This document shows, piece after piece, positions 10,894 through 23,026 of a stretch of 64,000 nucleotides of DNA (its first letter is position 1; each line of letters opens with the position of its first letter). The DNA lies in assembly GCA_014904985.1 (NCBI GenBank), contig MU128920.1, positions 197,751 to 261,750 of the forward strand, read 5' to 3'. The position numbers and the translations under genes were made by a program. The stretch is from Hydnum rufescens UP504 (lineage: Eukaryota; Basidiomycota; Agaricomycetes; Cantharellales; Hydnaceae). The notes under the pieces were generated by a model. That model was given only the letters and a program-made list of their open reading frames with translations, ran no database searches and was not told the DNA's origin.

Positions 10894-12092
10894 ATGGCTA
10901 CAGACAAAATTCAACTACGTTTCGGTAACCTCAACAAATCCGTCATCCGTCTGCTCACCAAAGCTGTGGAGGAGAACGCTACTGTAGATCTCATGCCGGT
11001 CTTCGAAGGGATTGTGGCACCTATACCAATAAGAGAAATGCTATCACGGAACATGAACTAAAGAAGCACAGAAATGGTGAGAGCCCCCAACTGAATGCAT
11101 TTTAATCGTTAATTAAGGTGACATGACCATCTAGCCAGGGAGCCGACGCCCGAACGAAAACCTACACCACCAATTCATACTGGTCTCATTAACCATGTTA
11201 TCACTCGAGCCTCCAATCCCGCCACTGTGACAACGCCCCTCTCACCTTTAGTTCGGGCATTGCTACTTGATTCTGATGAGGCAAACAATATGCTATGCTT
11301 TCCCAATCTACCACAGGTGCTGGCTAATGGCAAGGTTTTGTGGGAAGGACAGTCACGTACGGTCATCCAGCTAGAGGGTGAGGTAGTGGTGAAAATAGGT
11401 CATGATCTGGATCACGGAGAGGATGCGCTCCTCTCATTCATTGCCGAGGAAACACCTGATGTACCTATCCCGAAGCCGTTGGGAACCATCGTCACCAAGG
11501 ACATGACCTACCAGTTCATGACCGCCATTCCAGGTGTTACCCTCGACGAATGTTGGCCTAGACTATCGATGGATCAGAAGGCAAGCATTTGTTCCCAGCT
11601 AAACCATATGATGTCGACGTTGCGCCGGGTCCCGTACGTCCCCAGCCACCCTCTCGGATCCATATCTACACCTCATCTATGCGCCGATAACCGGATGAGA
11701 AAGCGACAATGTCCACATCCGCTTTTCACGGAATCGGAATTCAACGATTTCCTCGTTTCGCGTCCTTTCCGACGTGTTTCACCTGGGTACGCGAGGTGGA
11801 TACGTTCTTTGCTGAGGAACGATCATCGTATCGTTCTGACGCACGGCGACTTTCACCCTCGGAATATCATGGTCGTGGCAGAATGAGGATCATGGGGTCA
11901 TTGTATCCGGTATCATTGATTGGGAGATGGGGGGATGGTACCCGGAGCACTGGGAGTTGGTCAAGGCAGCAGAACACGAGAGGGAGAGACGACGATAGCG
12001 ATTGGTGGGAATCCTTACCGGAATCAATATCTGGGTATGATACCGAAGTGGTAGCGGACACCTTTTTGGAAAGCTTCATGAATGTATTCTGA
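10894..12092 (+). pseudogene. APH-family kinase-like protein, copy B (frame-broken)
   Basis: Homologue of the gene at 7696, starting at MATDKIQLRFGNLNKSVIRL. The catalytic blocks VVKIGHDLDHGE and LTHGDFHPRNIMVV are present. One base is missing near 11022 relative to copy A, which diverts exon 1 from VRTYTNKRN into a short frame ending RNMN. One extra base at about 11878 (GTGGCAGAATG versus GTGGAGAATG) puts a stop two codons after IMVV. A further extra base lies near 11967. The end of the protein (YDTEVVADTFLESFMNVF) looks more natural here than in copy A. Neither copy has one frame through the whole protein, but together they cover one. Decayed duplicate or indel-rich assembly. Confidence 0.7.
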
Positions 12093-12615
12093 CGGACCGA
12101 GCCAAGGGTTTCTCGTGGCCTAACGTCGCGTCTGATCGTTATCTGACTGTGCGAGTTAGAACGCAGGAGTCCGAAACTACACTGGTGATCAAGGCGTTCC
12201 GGGAAAAAAAAAAAAGAAAGAAAGACCTCCTAGTATGCCATTCTCGTCTGCTAGTTCGGCTACCGTTTTCGCAATCATCGACCTGCCGATTCCGGCGTGT
12301 CCCGTAAGCAGTATATCAGGGGCGTTCCGCTTTCCGCGCTCTCTAACGATGGCATATACGGAAACGATCAAGGGCCACCTTAAGTTTTCGGGCGAAAGTG
12401 GATAGATCGTCTTCGTCTTCATTCGTTCCAAAAAGCGGCGTGCAGCGCCAGATTTTGCTTTCACATCCGATACTCACCAAATCTCTACTCGATGCACATG
12501 CATCAGTGGCACAATCATGTTATAAATCAAGGCGTCGGCCCTCACTGATTCAACGTGGCCGTCCGCACGATGTTGGTAGGTAGCATTATTTCACTTTCCG
12601 TTGTTTGGAATGCCC

Positions 12616-13114
12616 TAGTGTTGCCGCGACTCGACTTCGGCTTGACTTCGGACAACTCCGCCCGACTTCCGTCGGCTTTGGCTTGTCTCCGAAGTCAAGT
12701 CAAGTTGACTTTGCCGACTCAAAAATATGTATGTATCAGTATATATATATTGCTGCGAAGGTATGCTGTGTGTTTCTGGATCAATTTTTTGTACTTATAG
12801 ATTCATGCAACACCAACAAATCAGTGTTTGATGTTTCTATCCAAGCAGGAGAGGTGTCAGAACATCCCGAGAAGCATGCGCTGACTAAACATTAAGGCAA
12901 AAACTTACCGTGCCTGGTGGATTGGAAGTGTCTCATTTCCACTCATTATCATTGGTGAGACTAAGCTTGATGTGGATGATTCCAATGTTTGTACCTATGG
13001 TGCCCTAAATTCGACTCGGGCCGAAGTCAATGATTTGTAATCAATCGACTTGACTCCGCTTGAAAACGGCTTGACTCGGACTTAAGTTGACAAGACCGAG
13101 TCGCGGCAACACTA
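12616..13114. mobile_element. Complete 499-bp hAT-type MITE with 8-bp target-site duplication
   Basis: The ends form an inverted repeat: TAGTGTTGCCGCGACTCG at the left and its complement CGAGTCGCGGCAACACTA at the right. The element is flanked directly by GAATGCCC at 12608-12615 and again at 13115-13122. An 8-bp duplication and ends of the form TAGNG are hallmarks of the hAT superfamily. Near both ends are repeated GACTTCGGCTT or complementary motifs, like the subterminal transposase-binding repeats of hAT elements. There is no coding capacity, so it is non-autonomous. Confidence 0.88.
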
Positions 13115-13122
13115 GAATGCCC

Positions 13123-13411
13123 AGTACACGACACATCTCAACATTCTGGACGCCTATCCAATTATCGATAGGCAGCGACTCGATATAAACCACCACCAGG
13201 TCCAACCGACCGGAGGTAAAATAAAATCTTATTACGTAAAGAACAATGCGGACGATTATGTAATATACAATAATTGTTATCCCCATCGGGTTCGGAATTA
13301 CTGCTGATCAATGAGCCTGGTGGTCGTCGATCCCGCACTTCCCCGCACTTTTTGGCAACGACGAACCAAGCTTGCAGCCGCTTCTCTAGTGCTTTCCCAA
13401 GGAGAGGGCCA
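13123..13411. other. Upstream region of the zinc-cluster gene
   Basis: About 290 bp between the MITE and the first candidate start of the transcription-factor gene. No gene or clear promoter motif was recognised. Confidence 0.35.
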
Positions 13412-16400
13412 ATGAGTACTTATATGCCTCACAGCACTCCAGATTCTTTCATTTATCATACCCCTGATTCCGCCTCACCGTCCGACCTGCGCTACCCCCC
13501 TTCCCAGACACCCGCGATGTCCCATCTAGCTCGATGAGCTCCTCTAAGCGTCCCGCGAGTGGTCTCGACAATGGCAATCTGGAGTCGTCCTCGCACAAGA
13601 GGCGAAGAAAGAAAGCGAGACAAGTGACACTGGCGATGGCGACCGGGAGGATGATGGATGAGGAGTCCCAAGAGCTTCCGATCACTCAGCGCAAGGTAAA
13701 GGCAACAAGGGGCTCTCGGTCCGTTTTCCTCCCTTGACTTCATGTCCACCGAACATCCGATACTCACAGTATCAACAATATTCAGTGCTTGTACAGTATG
13801 TCGCCGTCTCAAGATGAAATGTGTGGGTGCAGAGAATGGCCCTCCTTGTAAACGGTGCATCACCGGGAAACACCAGTGTATATTTGAGGAGTCTAATCGT
13901 GGCAAGCGGTCCTCCAAGAAGCACGAGGTCCTCACCAAGTCCCTCAAAAAAATGGAACTCACCCTGGAGACTGTTATGCGAAGTCTTAACAATCCCAACC
14001 TCGCATCTATTGTCGCGGCGGGTGGGCTAACACTTCCACTATCTCAAGAAAGCAGGACTTCAAGTCCCAATCTGATAGACGTGACAGAAAATACCGATCC
14101 TTCCGCCTCAACCGCCTCCCCTCAGCCCTCGACAACATCTTTCCAGAATGTGATGACACAAAAAACCGAAACACTCAATTCCCACTCCGTCGTCATGCAA
14201 TCTCCCCCTTCTCCCCATCGTGACTCCATTACCTTGACTGGTCAGAAGCCCGCACCCACCACTCAGATACCCATCAGCCCCCGCCTCAATTCTCTCCCCG
14301 ACAATTCTCTCAATCCCTTAGGATTACTGGCTGAGGCTTCCTTGGCTACGAATCGTCGAGATCATGATACCCAAAAAGAAGCAGATGAACTAATGGAAGA
14401 GGTTGTGAATGGTCCGGCCCTTGACGGTGAGAATCCGAACCCAAAGACCAAGGTGGGGGTTGCAAGTGCTGTGTATTTCCGGCCAGGTGCGTGGACTTTC
14501 CTCTTAAATTCTTACTTTACTAATCATCTGAGCAGGACCCTTCAATAGCCTTCCCCTCCGTCGACTGTTTATTGAACGACAGGTGCAGCCCGAGATGCTC
14601 AGCTTTACATCAACAGACGAGGTCATTGACTTATTCAAAATGTAAGGCTTTTAAAAGTCAAGTTCGCCTGAAGGTGTTTTTTACGTACATCCCCCTCCCT
14701 CCCATATAGTTATTTTGAGAACATGAGCCGGCACTGTCCCGTTCTTAGTCCCGATTTCCACACACCTTCGCTTGGTCTGCTCGCGTAGTCCATTTTTGCT
14801 CACCGTCAGTGAGTATAGCAATTGTTTTCCATTATAGGGATGCAATCTGAGGGAGCGGATAGTCTGCGCCATTGCATCCAAGTTTTACACCGCACGGCCG
14901 GACCTTCATTCGCGTTTGAACCAGATAGCGAAGAGACTTGGCTTTCAGTGTTGTAGAACGAGGGTATAAGAGTTTAGAGGTATGATCGGCTCAGGGTTAT
15001 TCTCCAGCATTTCTCACTCGCTTATTTCAGATCGTTCAAGCCTACCTCCTCCTGGTCCTTTGGGGTTGGGGGCCCGTGGAACGCTTCGAGCAGGATAAGA
15101 CATGGTTGTTGTTGGGTACGTTCACTAGTCTCTCCGAGGTAGTGTGTTATTTATTATCACTCCGTTACATTGGGGATAGGTCTGGCGATCCGGTGAGTTC
15201 AGCTTCAAACTTACACTCGATGCATCATTCGTTACGTTGATTGGCTCTAGGATGGGAACGGATATAAATCTGCACCGAAAGGGAGCCGCTTTGCCTGCAG
15301 ATGCAACTCGAGCTGAATGGAAGGCGCGAGAGCGAGAGCTGCGCAATCGCGAACGAACTTGGATGTGCGTTGCTCCCATAGCTTGTGGATTGGCGTCGTA
15401 GCTGACCTCTTATGATTCGTCTTGTAGTATTTGCTACACTTTGGACCGTAGCTTTAGTGCTCAAATGGGGAAGCCACATTCAATTCTTGAAGAGTATGCT
15501 TCAATTTCCAGCCTTGTCGTAGTTTATTTCTGACACGTATTCGTCGCAGCTCTCTGATCCGAAGTTCTGCATCATGGTATAAGTTGCCCGAAACTCAGCC
15601 TACTGATGCTGGGCTTGTTGCCTATGCGGTGTGTGTGGTGTAGGTCACCTCAACATGGTGTATTCCTAACGTGCCCAAAAGGATTTGCAACGAATATTGT
15701 CGCGAAGTTTAGATTTCTTATACTCGAGTACGAGTTCTCCATCTGGACTGGTCACTGACACAGATTACCTCCTCGTCATTAAAACTATGGAGTCCCAGAT
15801 CTTCTCTTGGAATGATCATTGGAGTATAGTGCGAGATAGTAAGCGGGACAATAACATTTGGTCCTGCATTCACTCACTTCATTGCCATTGTCAGAGACCG
15901 AAGGTTGGGGTTCGCCCGGACTCGTATACGTGAAATTGGTCATGCGCTTTTATTTGAACTACTCGATGCTGGTCGTCAACTCATTCGGTCTGCAAAATGC
16001 ACTTGAGCGTGCACCTCTCGATGTGCCACACTTCTTCGGACGATGTTATTCATCGGCAAAGACCTGCGCCACTGTTATTCGTGATGAACTCGGTCCGCAG
16101 GGCTATCTCCGATACGCGCCGGACTCGCATTTCGTGTTGACATCTTATGCCGTCTTGACGTTACTAAAGGCCCGTATTAAGCACTTTCATTTGGCCTTGA
16201 ATTTTTTACTTACCATCCATTGTTTAGCTCATACGCACCGAGTTCCAACCATATATGGAGAACGAACAGCGAACTTTAGCCCTAGTGAATGGTGTGGTGG
16301 ACACACTTCAGTCCGTGGCTATCAGTCCATCCCATACGCCCGCATTATACAGCACCTTCCTTCGTGCTGTCGTTTCTAGTCGCACTGGCACAAGTGGGGG

Positions 16401-17040
16401 TTCATCTCCGCGACCCGGCACGGCAAAGAGTCATGGAACTGTCCCCCCAACAGACCCGCACGCTCATGGACATGATCTCTCAGGTTCACCCCTTAATTTG
16501 GCATCTGGCCCCGGTGCAGGTGTTTTTGGGGATGAGCACCAGTTCGGAGATGGCGCGTTGGGCTCAAGATGTTTCCTCCCCCCAATGGTGTCACTAATGG
16601 GACTGGGGCGGCAGGTCCTGGGAACGATCTTTCGTGGAGCAACAATGCAGGCACCACTACCCTTACCCACGGGAATGGCGAAATGGACTTGCAGAACGTG
16701 TTGCCGTTCCAGCTGCCGGGCCAGTTTGCCGATAGTGATGAGTTGGGATCCCTGTCGATGGACAATATCTTCTCTGGTGGTTTCTGGGATAATGTCCTTA
16801 TTCCTGGTATGTTCCCATGAGCTAGAAAAGTTCACATCACCCTGAGCCTGAGATGCGTGGATGACTTTTGTAGGCTATTCCAGTGGCTTAGAAGGTCTCA
16901 GTGGCGGATTTGTCTACGGGACGGGCGGGAGTGGAATGATTACTCCCCGTCGATATTCCCCAGAACCGGAAAGGTCGCCTGTCATACGTGGCACCGTCTC
17001 TAAGGCGTTCCCTGTGACCCCAAACACTACAATGGCCTGA
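13412..17040 (+). CDS. Zn(II)2Cys6 transcription factor with fungal-specific regulatory domain
   Basis: Nuclear DNA-binding regulator of the Gal4-type class. The zinc cluster reads ACTVCRRLKMKCVGAENG then PPCKRCITGKHQCIF, giving Cx2Cx6Cx8Cx2Cx6C. A basic HKRRRKKAR stretch lies upstream and a likely coiled linker (KKHEVLTKSLKKMELTLETV) downstream. The middle homology domain follows in many short exons (YFENMSRHCPVL, AYLLLVLWGWGPVERFEQDK, GLAIRMGTDINLHRK, RERTWM, YTLDRSFSAQMGKP). The tail is Gly/Ser/Pro-rich. The cluster is joined by an intron at about 13719-13785 (RGSR|ACTVC). It resembles PriB/PrtT-type factors of mushrooms, but I cannot assign a target pathway. Start is uncertain: MSTYMPHSTPDS at 13412 is in another frame from MSSSKRPASG at 13534. 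Apparent single-base breaks also occur near 13625, 14765, 14960 and 16570. Confidence 0.7.
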
Positions 17041-18488
17041 TGTTCCCGGCTCTCGCCCTTCACGCGGGCGTGATACAACCCCACCCCCCTCTTGGATGAA
17101 CACCTCTTTGGTCCGTTTCTCTCATTCGTGTGTATCTTGTTCTAATGATGTCTTGTGGTCACTTTTATCTTTTCATTGCTTCTCTTACGTCGCACAAAGC
17201 CTGATGTGGAAAGAAATTAACGCTACGTAGAAGTAGAAGTACTTTATTGTTTGCCTATACGATGACAGCCCTTGACCGATTACAATGAGGGCTTCCTCGA
17301 TGCTTCTGAATGCGAGGCATAGCAGTCGGGAGATGACTGAACCTGTTCGGGCAGCAATGGAGGGGCGAAAGGAATTAATCGCACTAGATCCGGAGATGTC
17401 GTGTCCTACCGCGATAGACACGGACGCATTCTTATCGTCACCTTTTGAGGAGAGTAGCACGGACGGGCGTTGCCGGCGTTGCGGACTGGCAACTTTGGGC
17501 GAACGATCATTCGTCGCTGGTTGGAACCAGGGCTATCCTGCAACGTCCCTGGAAGAGGAAGCGCGTTTTTAAAATTATTATTATAGGATGCCCCTCGTTA
17601 CCTGTCGATCCAATGTCTTTGCCACTGAGAAATCCTATCTACTACGCGCTGTTGTGACCCACACCTTGTCCGTTCTACCCGTGCACCTGGTGGAGTTTGA
17701 AAGTCCTAAGGCGGACAGCCCTCCCGTTCGTCTTCGAACCACGACTGTTCCTGCGAATCTGGACGTGCGACTGCCTGGGTCGCAGCTTTCGGTCAGGATA
17801 CGTGGTTTTGTCTATGGGAAGAGCGTTGGGAGCGAGAGTATCGCTCAATCGGGTCTTTTATTCGAATTTAGGCGTTTTGTGCTCAAGGTTTGTGTGTTTA
17901 TTTACCAATTTTGGGCAAGGACTTTTCATGTCGTGCGCTGAATGTAGAACATGGATGTTATTGGGCTCGAGACTACTTCCGGACCATTTGTCGAGGAAGA
18001 CTGTGTCAAATGTGAGCCTTTATGTTACGTTGATGGGGTAGTAGCTGGGGTTGATGAAATCTAGTCGTTATGACCCCACGCGGAGTCTATGACCCCCCCG
18101 TTTCTTCGCCGTCAGACGTGCCGCCCGTTTATCTGCACCAAATTGATATCGGCATAATATGGGGAGCGAAAGCTCGGGTCAAAGACTCTACTTCTTCTCC
18201 AGCTGAAAGCTCGCAAGCTCGCTCAGGACCGTCTCAAGATACTCGCACTTCAATGCCGGAGAAGGATCTTTTTAATTCACATATGGATATCGACGATGTG
18301 ACGCCCTGGTTGCAGATCATGGAAAAGATGTTCGCAACTCACTTCATCAGGTGTGTGTATCCATCTTAGTCTAGTATAAGGAGGGCTGTGACGTCTGAGA
18401 AGAGGGCTTTGTTTGCAGGAGGTATCCGCTAATATTCGGTCAATGGAAATTGGTGCGCGGGCGGCGACTGGTGATATAGTGACTGCGG
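17041..18488. other. Intergenic, no confident gene
   Basis: About 1.45 kb downstream of the zinc-cluster gene. Plus-strand frames at 17588-17941 and 18070-18369 are open, but have no recognised domains and no convincing splice connections. They could be upstream exons of the hypothetical gene that follows. No repeats seen. Confidence 0.35.
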
Positions 18489-19589
18489 TTGCTGATTGAT
18501 CTGTGGGGCCCACAGAACTTGACCGCCGAGTCCGCTTTCTTCCCATCGATCGCTCGCTCGATTGCCGCTATATTGCTCCGTTCCAATAACAAAGCACTTA
18601 AATCTCAAGCGAAAAAGACCTTTAATGTGGGTGAGCGTCCCTCGATCGCCAATGCGAATTTATGTATTGTGCATCTGCATACTTTACGGCTGTAGACCCT
18701 CCAAATGCACCGAAACCGTGTAGTGGATGGGTCCTGGGCCGCCCTCTCCTTGCTCAGGGCGTCCTCCGGTCTGCATCAGTTATAAATGACGAAGACGCGA
18801 GCAATTATAGATATTCGCTTCCACGAAATGATCAGGACATGGACGATGACGGTAGTCAGCAGCTGCTATTCGAGAAGGCGATCTGTGATTCCATGCGGAG
18901 ATTATATAGACTCAACGTTCGGCCAGGGAAGCGCCTCAAGGTATGTGTTTCCCATTTCACGATTCCGTGAGCAACGTTTAAAGTCTTTCTAGTTCGCGGG
19001 CAAAGGTCCCGATGGCGCCGCCGACTTGGAAGACATATGGCTCGCCAGTGGCGAAGGAGGGGCAGATGATGTAATCCGGGCTCTTGACGAAGAGGATCTT
19101 CCTTTTGACTCGCCGGTGCCAAGTCTTCCGGCAATTCAACCCTCTGGGCTCACATCGGGAATCGCTCTTCCTGCACGAAGATCACGTGAAATCGTGGGCG
19201 ATAATACGTCCGATATTCATCCGCCAACGGAAAAGAGTCGCACCACTGACAGTTTTGATCTGGAAGATGATCTAGAGTCATTGATAGAGGACAGTCTAGA
19301 TACAGATTCTCTCTTGCTCTCGGACGATGACGATGACATTCGCCCAGCTACGCCTACTACTACTACGTGCCTCCCCATCAGTTCTCCCCAAATATGGACA
19401 GGCTCAGATGACGAAATGGATCTCGACCTTCTTTCTCCACTTTGCGCAATCGATGCGCCTCCTCTGGCGATTGGATCAATTGAGGATCGGAAAGCACCAT
19501 ACGCCCAGCTTGCCTCGCCTTCCCCTTCACTCTCGTCCGGAGGACGTATGCTGATGGAATTCGAAGAAACAGTGGTGTGGCGTGCATGA
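18489..19589 (+). CDS. Acidic hypothetical protein
   Basis: Not recognised. Three exons are supported by reading frame and splice sites. The first contains SIARSIAAILLRSNNKALKS and ends KKTFNV at a GT donor near 18630. The second begins DPPNAPKPCSGWVLGRPLL after an AG near 18696 and ends VRPGKRLK at a GTATGT donor near 18941. The third begins FAGKGPDGAADLEDIWLAS near 18992 and runs to the stop at 19589. The C-terminal third is strongly acidic and serine-rich (SFDLEDDLESLIEDSLD, LLLSDDDDD), as in disordered nuclear proteins. A region near FEKAICDSMRRLYRLNVRPG looks folded and helical. The true start could lie further upstream. Same strand as the zinc-cluster gene, with no evidence of co-function. 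Confidence 0.5.
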
Positions 19590-22500
19590 GGGTCTTCCGA
19601 ATAGTAGACGTACCATTCAAAATCGGTGCCGAGCGTACGATGCACGGCAACATAGGATCACTTTTTTTAACTAGAGAATGAGAATCACCTCACGTCATGA
19701 ATATTTTTATTTTTGGCAAAGGAGGAGAGGAGGGAGTGACGGCCGGCAGGATCACTCACTGTGGAATATTTTTGTGTGTCAAGGTTTGTCACGGCGAGAA
19801 TTGTTCCTGTTTTTAGCCCAGAGTTGACACTCCAACCCCGGCATTATTGTAAAGAACATGAAAAGTAGGATTTCGTTTAATCATAAACTGGGAACCAATC
19901 CAGTAACGGGGGGGGATACACTCGGAGAAGCGTATTGTGTGGTGTGGGGGGATAGGAGAGATGAGATGACAGATCTTGGGGAAACGAGGAAGAGAGAAAG
20001 ACGGGGGGAAAAGATTATGTGTAACAGGCCGAATGCGTGGTAGGGGGAAGGAGGGAGGGCCAGAGGGAGCCCTCGATGAGTGCCTCCCATCCGCGCTCGC
20101 AAGACCTGAATAGATCCATCGCAGCGCGGGAATCCTCGACCTACGGGGGTGATCGAGGCCAAGAAGATTTTAGGAGAGCATTCATTGGAACGAGTGTGAA
20201 GGGATGGACTGGCTGGATGTATGAAACCTCCTCTAACGTTGCGCCTCATATATTGATAAATCACGCGGCGAAAATCGAGAAATCTGAAGATCTCTGTCGA
20301 TATCAAAAAAAAGGTGCGCCGACGGGGAGGATGAAGGGGGAAAGAAAGCAACAAGGAACTCACTCATTCCGGGGGGTAGTCATTAAAGGGAAATAGGTTG
20401 CCAAGTCCCGCGTCATGACGGTGGGATGGGAGAGTCGCAGCGCCTGCCAAATCGATCAAAAGGAGGCAAATCAATTGTTTTTGAATTGGCCTACGCACAT
20501 CCAAGGAATACCAAAGCTCGTATCCAACGATGACCCTTCCACTCATGTGCGTGGCGCACAACATTCGTATGTTATCAAAGTCGGAGACATGATCTGACAG
20601 AGATCACGGTCAGGATGGGGGCGCCGCGGGGAAGGAGTTGGAGACTGAACCAGATGGGAGAAAGTGCTCTGGCCGCAGTCCTGTAATTTCAGTGTGGTAG
20701 TCTGTGACTGGTGCGGTGGGATAGGAGAGGAGATCGACGAGGACTACTCCATGGTAATCCTGAGTGCCCTAAAGTGTTGTAGCAAACGCAGACTTGATAC
20801 GACCAGCACAAGATCTCACCACTATACACGCTCGGGCAAGTATAGGACCGTATTCAGTTGAGACTGTTTGGGTCGCGACAGCGACGTATTGACTGGGAAA
20901 TTCGCGAGATCTGGTGAGCAGAGAGCACGGCGGGTAGCAGAGGAAATATAGTGATCCAAACCTTCTATGATTAAGAACGCTGGAGCGATCACACCTGGCA
21001 CGTAAGAGGGAGGATTCATGGTGGGATATTACAGTTTGTCAGAAAGCGCAACCCGTACGCAATCTTGAGCTCCTTTGGGCCTTGGCACGTGCACAGAGAT
21101 GACAAGCGCCCTTAAGTTGGGCGAATACCCTTGAAAATCCTGCGTCAATTCGGGCCGCGAGCAACAGTAATTATGGCCGCGTCTCCGCTTCTCGGCGGGA
21201 CCAAAAAGAGAGCAGGGACGATGTGCGGAAATACGAATACAAGATACACGTCCCAAGGCCTGCTCGAATGTAGGCGCGAATATTCTAATGCGAGCCGGGA
21301 GACGTAGCTGGATACGGCGGAAATATAGGGACATAATATTTGACCCTCGCAATTCGCGACATGATCCAGGAGAACTCGCCATAGCCTTTCGGGCTGGGCG
21401 GCGCACGAAGAAGAGCAACCCAATCCCAGATTCAGCTCCAAAGCACGAGATGGAGGAGGAAAGATCTTTGGCCGATACCACGCCCGCTCATGACTTGCGA
21501 TCTTTTTTATCTCTGATAATTTGCACTCCCTTAAACCCTATAAAGCTCGACGTAAGAGGGGATACTTACTGAAGACGATCAGTTTTATCAAACGCGATAG
21601 GCACATCGGGAACGGCGAGTGGTTTCCAGGGCCCCAGGGGAGAGAGTTGGATAACCAGGATGTGCCCTTCAGGACATCGCCAGTCACCGGCTCCGCTCCT
21701 GGGCCCCAGACAAGTAAAGGGCCCAACGGCGCCGGTATATTCCGGTGTTGGTATCCGCCCTGTCATACATCTCTCTCTACATTCGCTTCAAAGACGCAGA
21801 CAGGACGTGAACCACCGGGAGACTGCACTGAGATCGATAACCAACCCCAAATTTGGGTGTCTACGTCTGGTGGAAAGGTGCCAAATATGCCCAAAAAATC
21901 CCGGTGGAGGCATTCCGGATCCCAAAAGGGGAGGGGGGACCCAATTCCCGATCAGGGCGCGCTGGAGGAAAAAAAAAAAACTCCAGAAATCTCCAAAATC
22001 GCCTGAAAATCGCCGCGTTGTGAAGGGTGGATGCACCAGCCACCATTCTGTTCAAGGCAAATCATCCCCATCTTGGTCAGTGCTTCCCTCAGCCACCTTC
22101 TTTTAATAGCTTCAAAGTCCAAAGGGGAAATAATTTTTCCCCCTCTCGACTTTCAAGCCGTGTCAAGATGGTGTTCTGCGTCCTGTCTTGATAGAGCTCG
22201 AGAACCACTAATAAAAAATTTGCGCGTGGCGTGACCGTGACCGTATTTTTGAAAATAGTGTACACTGGTCGCCAAAATTATATAGGAATGATCCGCGAGA
22301 TATATGCGCAAAGTGTTCGCACATTATTCGGGAGGGGGGCAGGCTCTGACCTATCAAAGGCAAAGTACTTGCAAGAGCGAGGCGAAGGAAGGAAAAAAAA
22401 AAGGGGGCCACTCAAAAGGTCTATTTGCACTCTTGTAAATTATCCGTGCCACAGAGCGCAGAAGCATAACTTGTCATGTACGAGCCGCAAAGCGTAGAAA

Positions 22501-23026
22501 CAGACCACTCTATGTTTCGAACACCCATCTAGCTGCCTGGTTCAAACTTCCGGACCACACTCCCCGTGCACAGCGCTCTAGGTACATTTTGGCACCATGA
22601 TGCCAATCCCGGCGGACCGTTCTAGCGCTGGTGGAAACCTTGGGCCCGAACTCCCGGGAAACGGTGCAAGGTGGATGTCCAGAATCGCCAAAGTTTTCCT
22701 CGTGGGAGCCTGCCGGCTGTCACCCTTAGTGTCAGGGGTCCTGGAAGTACCGGGATTCCCGGTCTACATGGTCATGATTACGAGCGCTACGTTTCAATTA
22801 TCTGCACCAATATAATTACATCGACACATCCGTATCCATCTGTAGAATTAAGCGGCTTCAGCACAAAATCAAAATTCAAATCAAGGCGATAACCGGCAAA
22901 TAAGTTCAGATTAGATCAAGAATTATGACTCATAGGTGTCCACTCTCAGAGTTATGAGAGAGTCCCTCGACCACGTTTGTAATCACTACTAGGGATATCG
23001 ATAATATGCACAACTCACAAGACTGG
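19590..23026. other. Gene-poor interval
   Basis: About 3.4 kb with no recognisable coding region on either strand. Frames of 90-160 codons occur, but they are rich in Pro/Arg/Ser, share no motif with known families and lack splice logic. Short purine or poly-A/poly-G runs occur (for example near 21970 and 22390). No inverted terminal repeats were found by eye. Confidence 0.4.

Larger units (their letters stand above)
7688..12930. repeat. Duplicated APH-like kinase/MITE module
   Basis: Two copies of a module of about 2.03 kb, near 7688-9717 and 10887-12930, offset about 3.2 kb. Each holds an APH-like kinase gene, a poly-A/GAAA tract, about 370 bp of downstream sequence and the left part of a hAT-type MITE. 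They are separated by about 1.17 kb of unrelated CpG-poor DNA. Only the right copy continues through the MITE right end into flanking DNA, so it preserves the original right junction. The copies differ by scattered substitutions and by single-base indels that break the coding frame differently in each. Confidence 0.85.
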
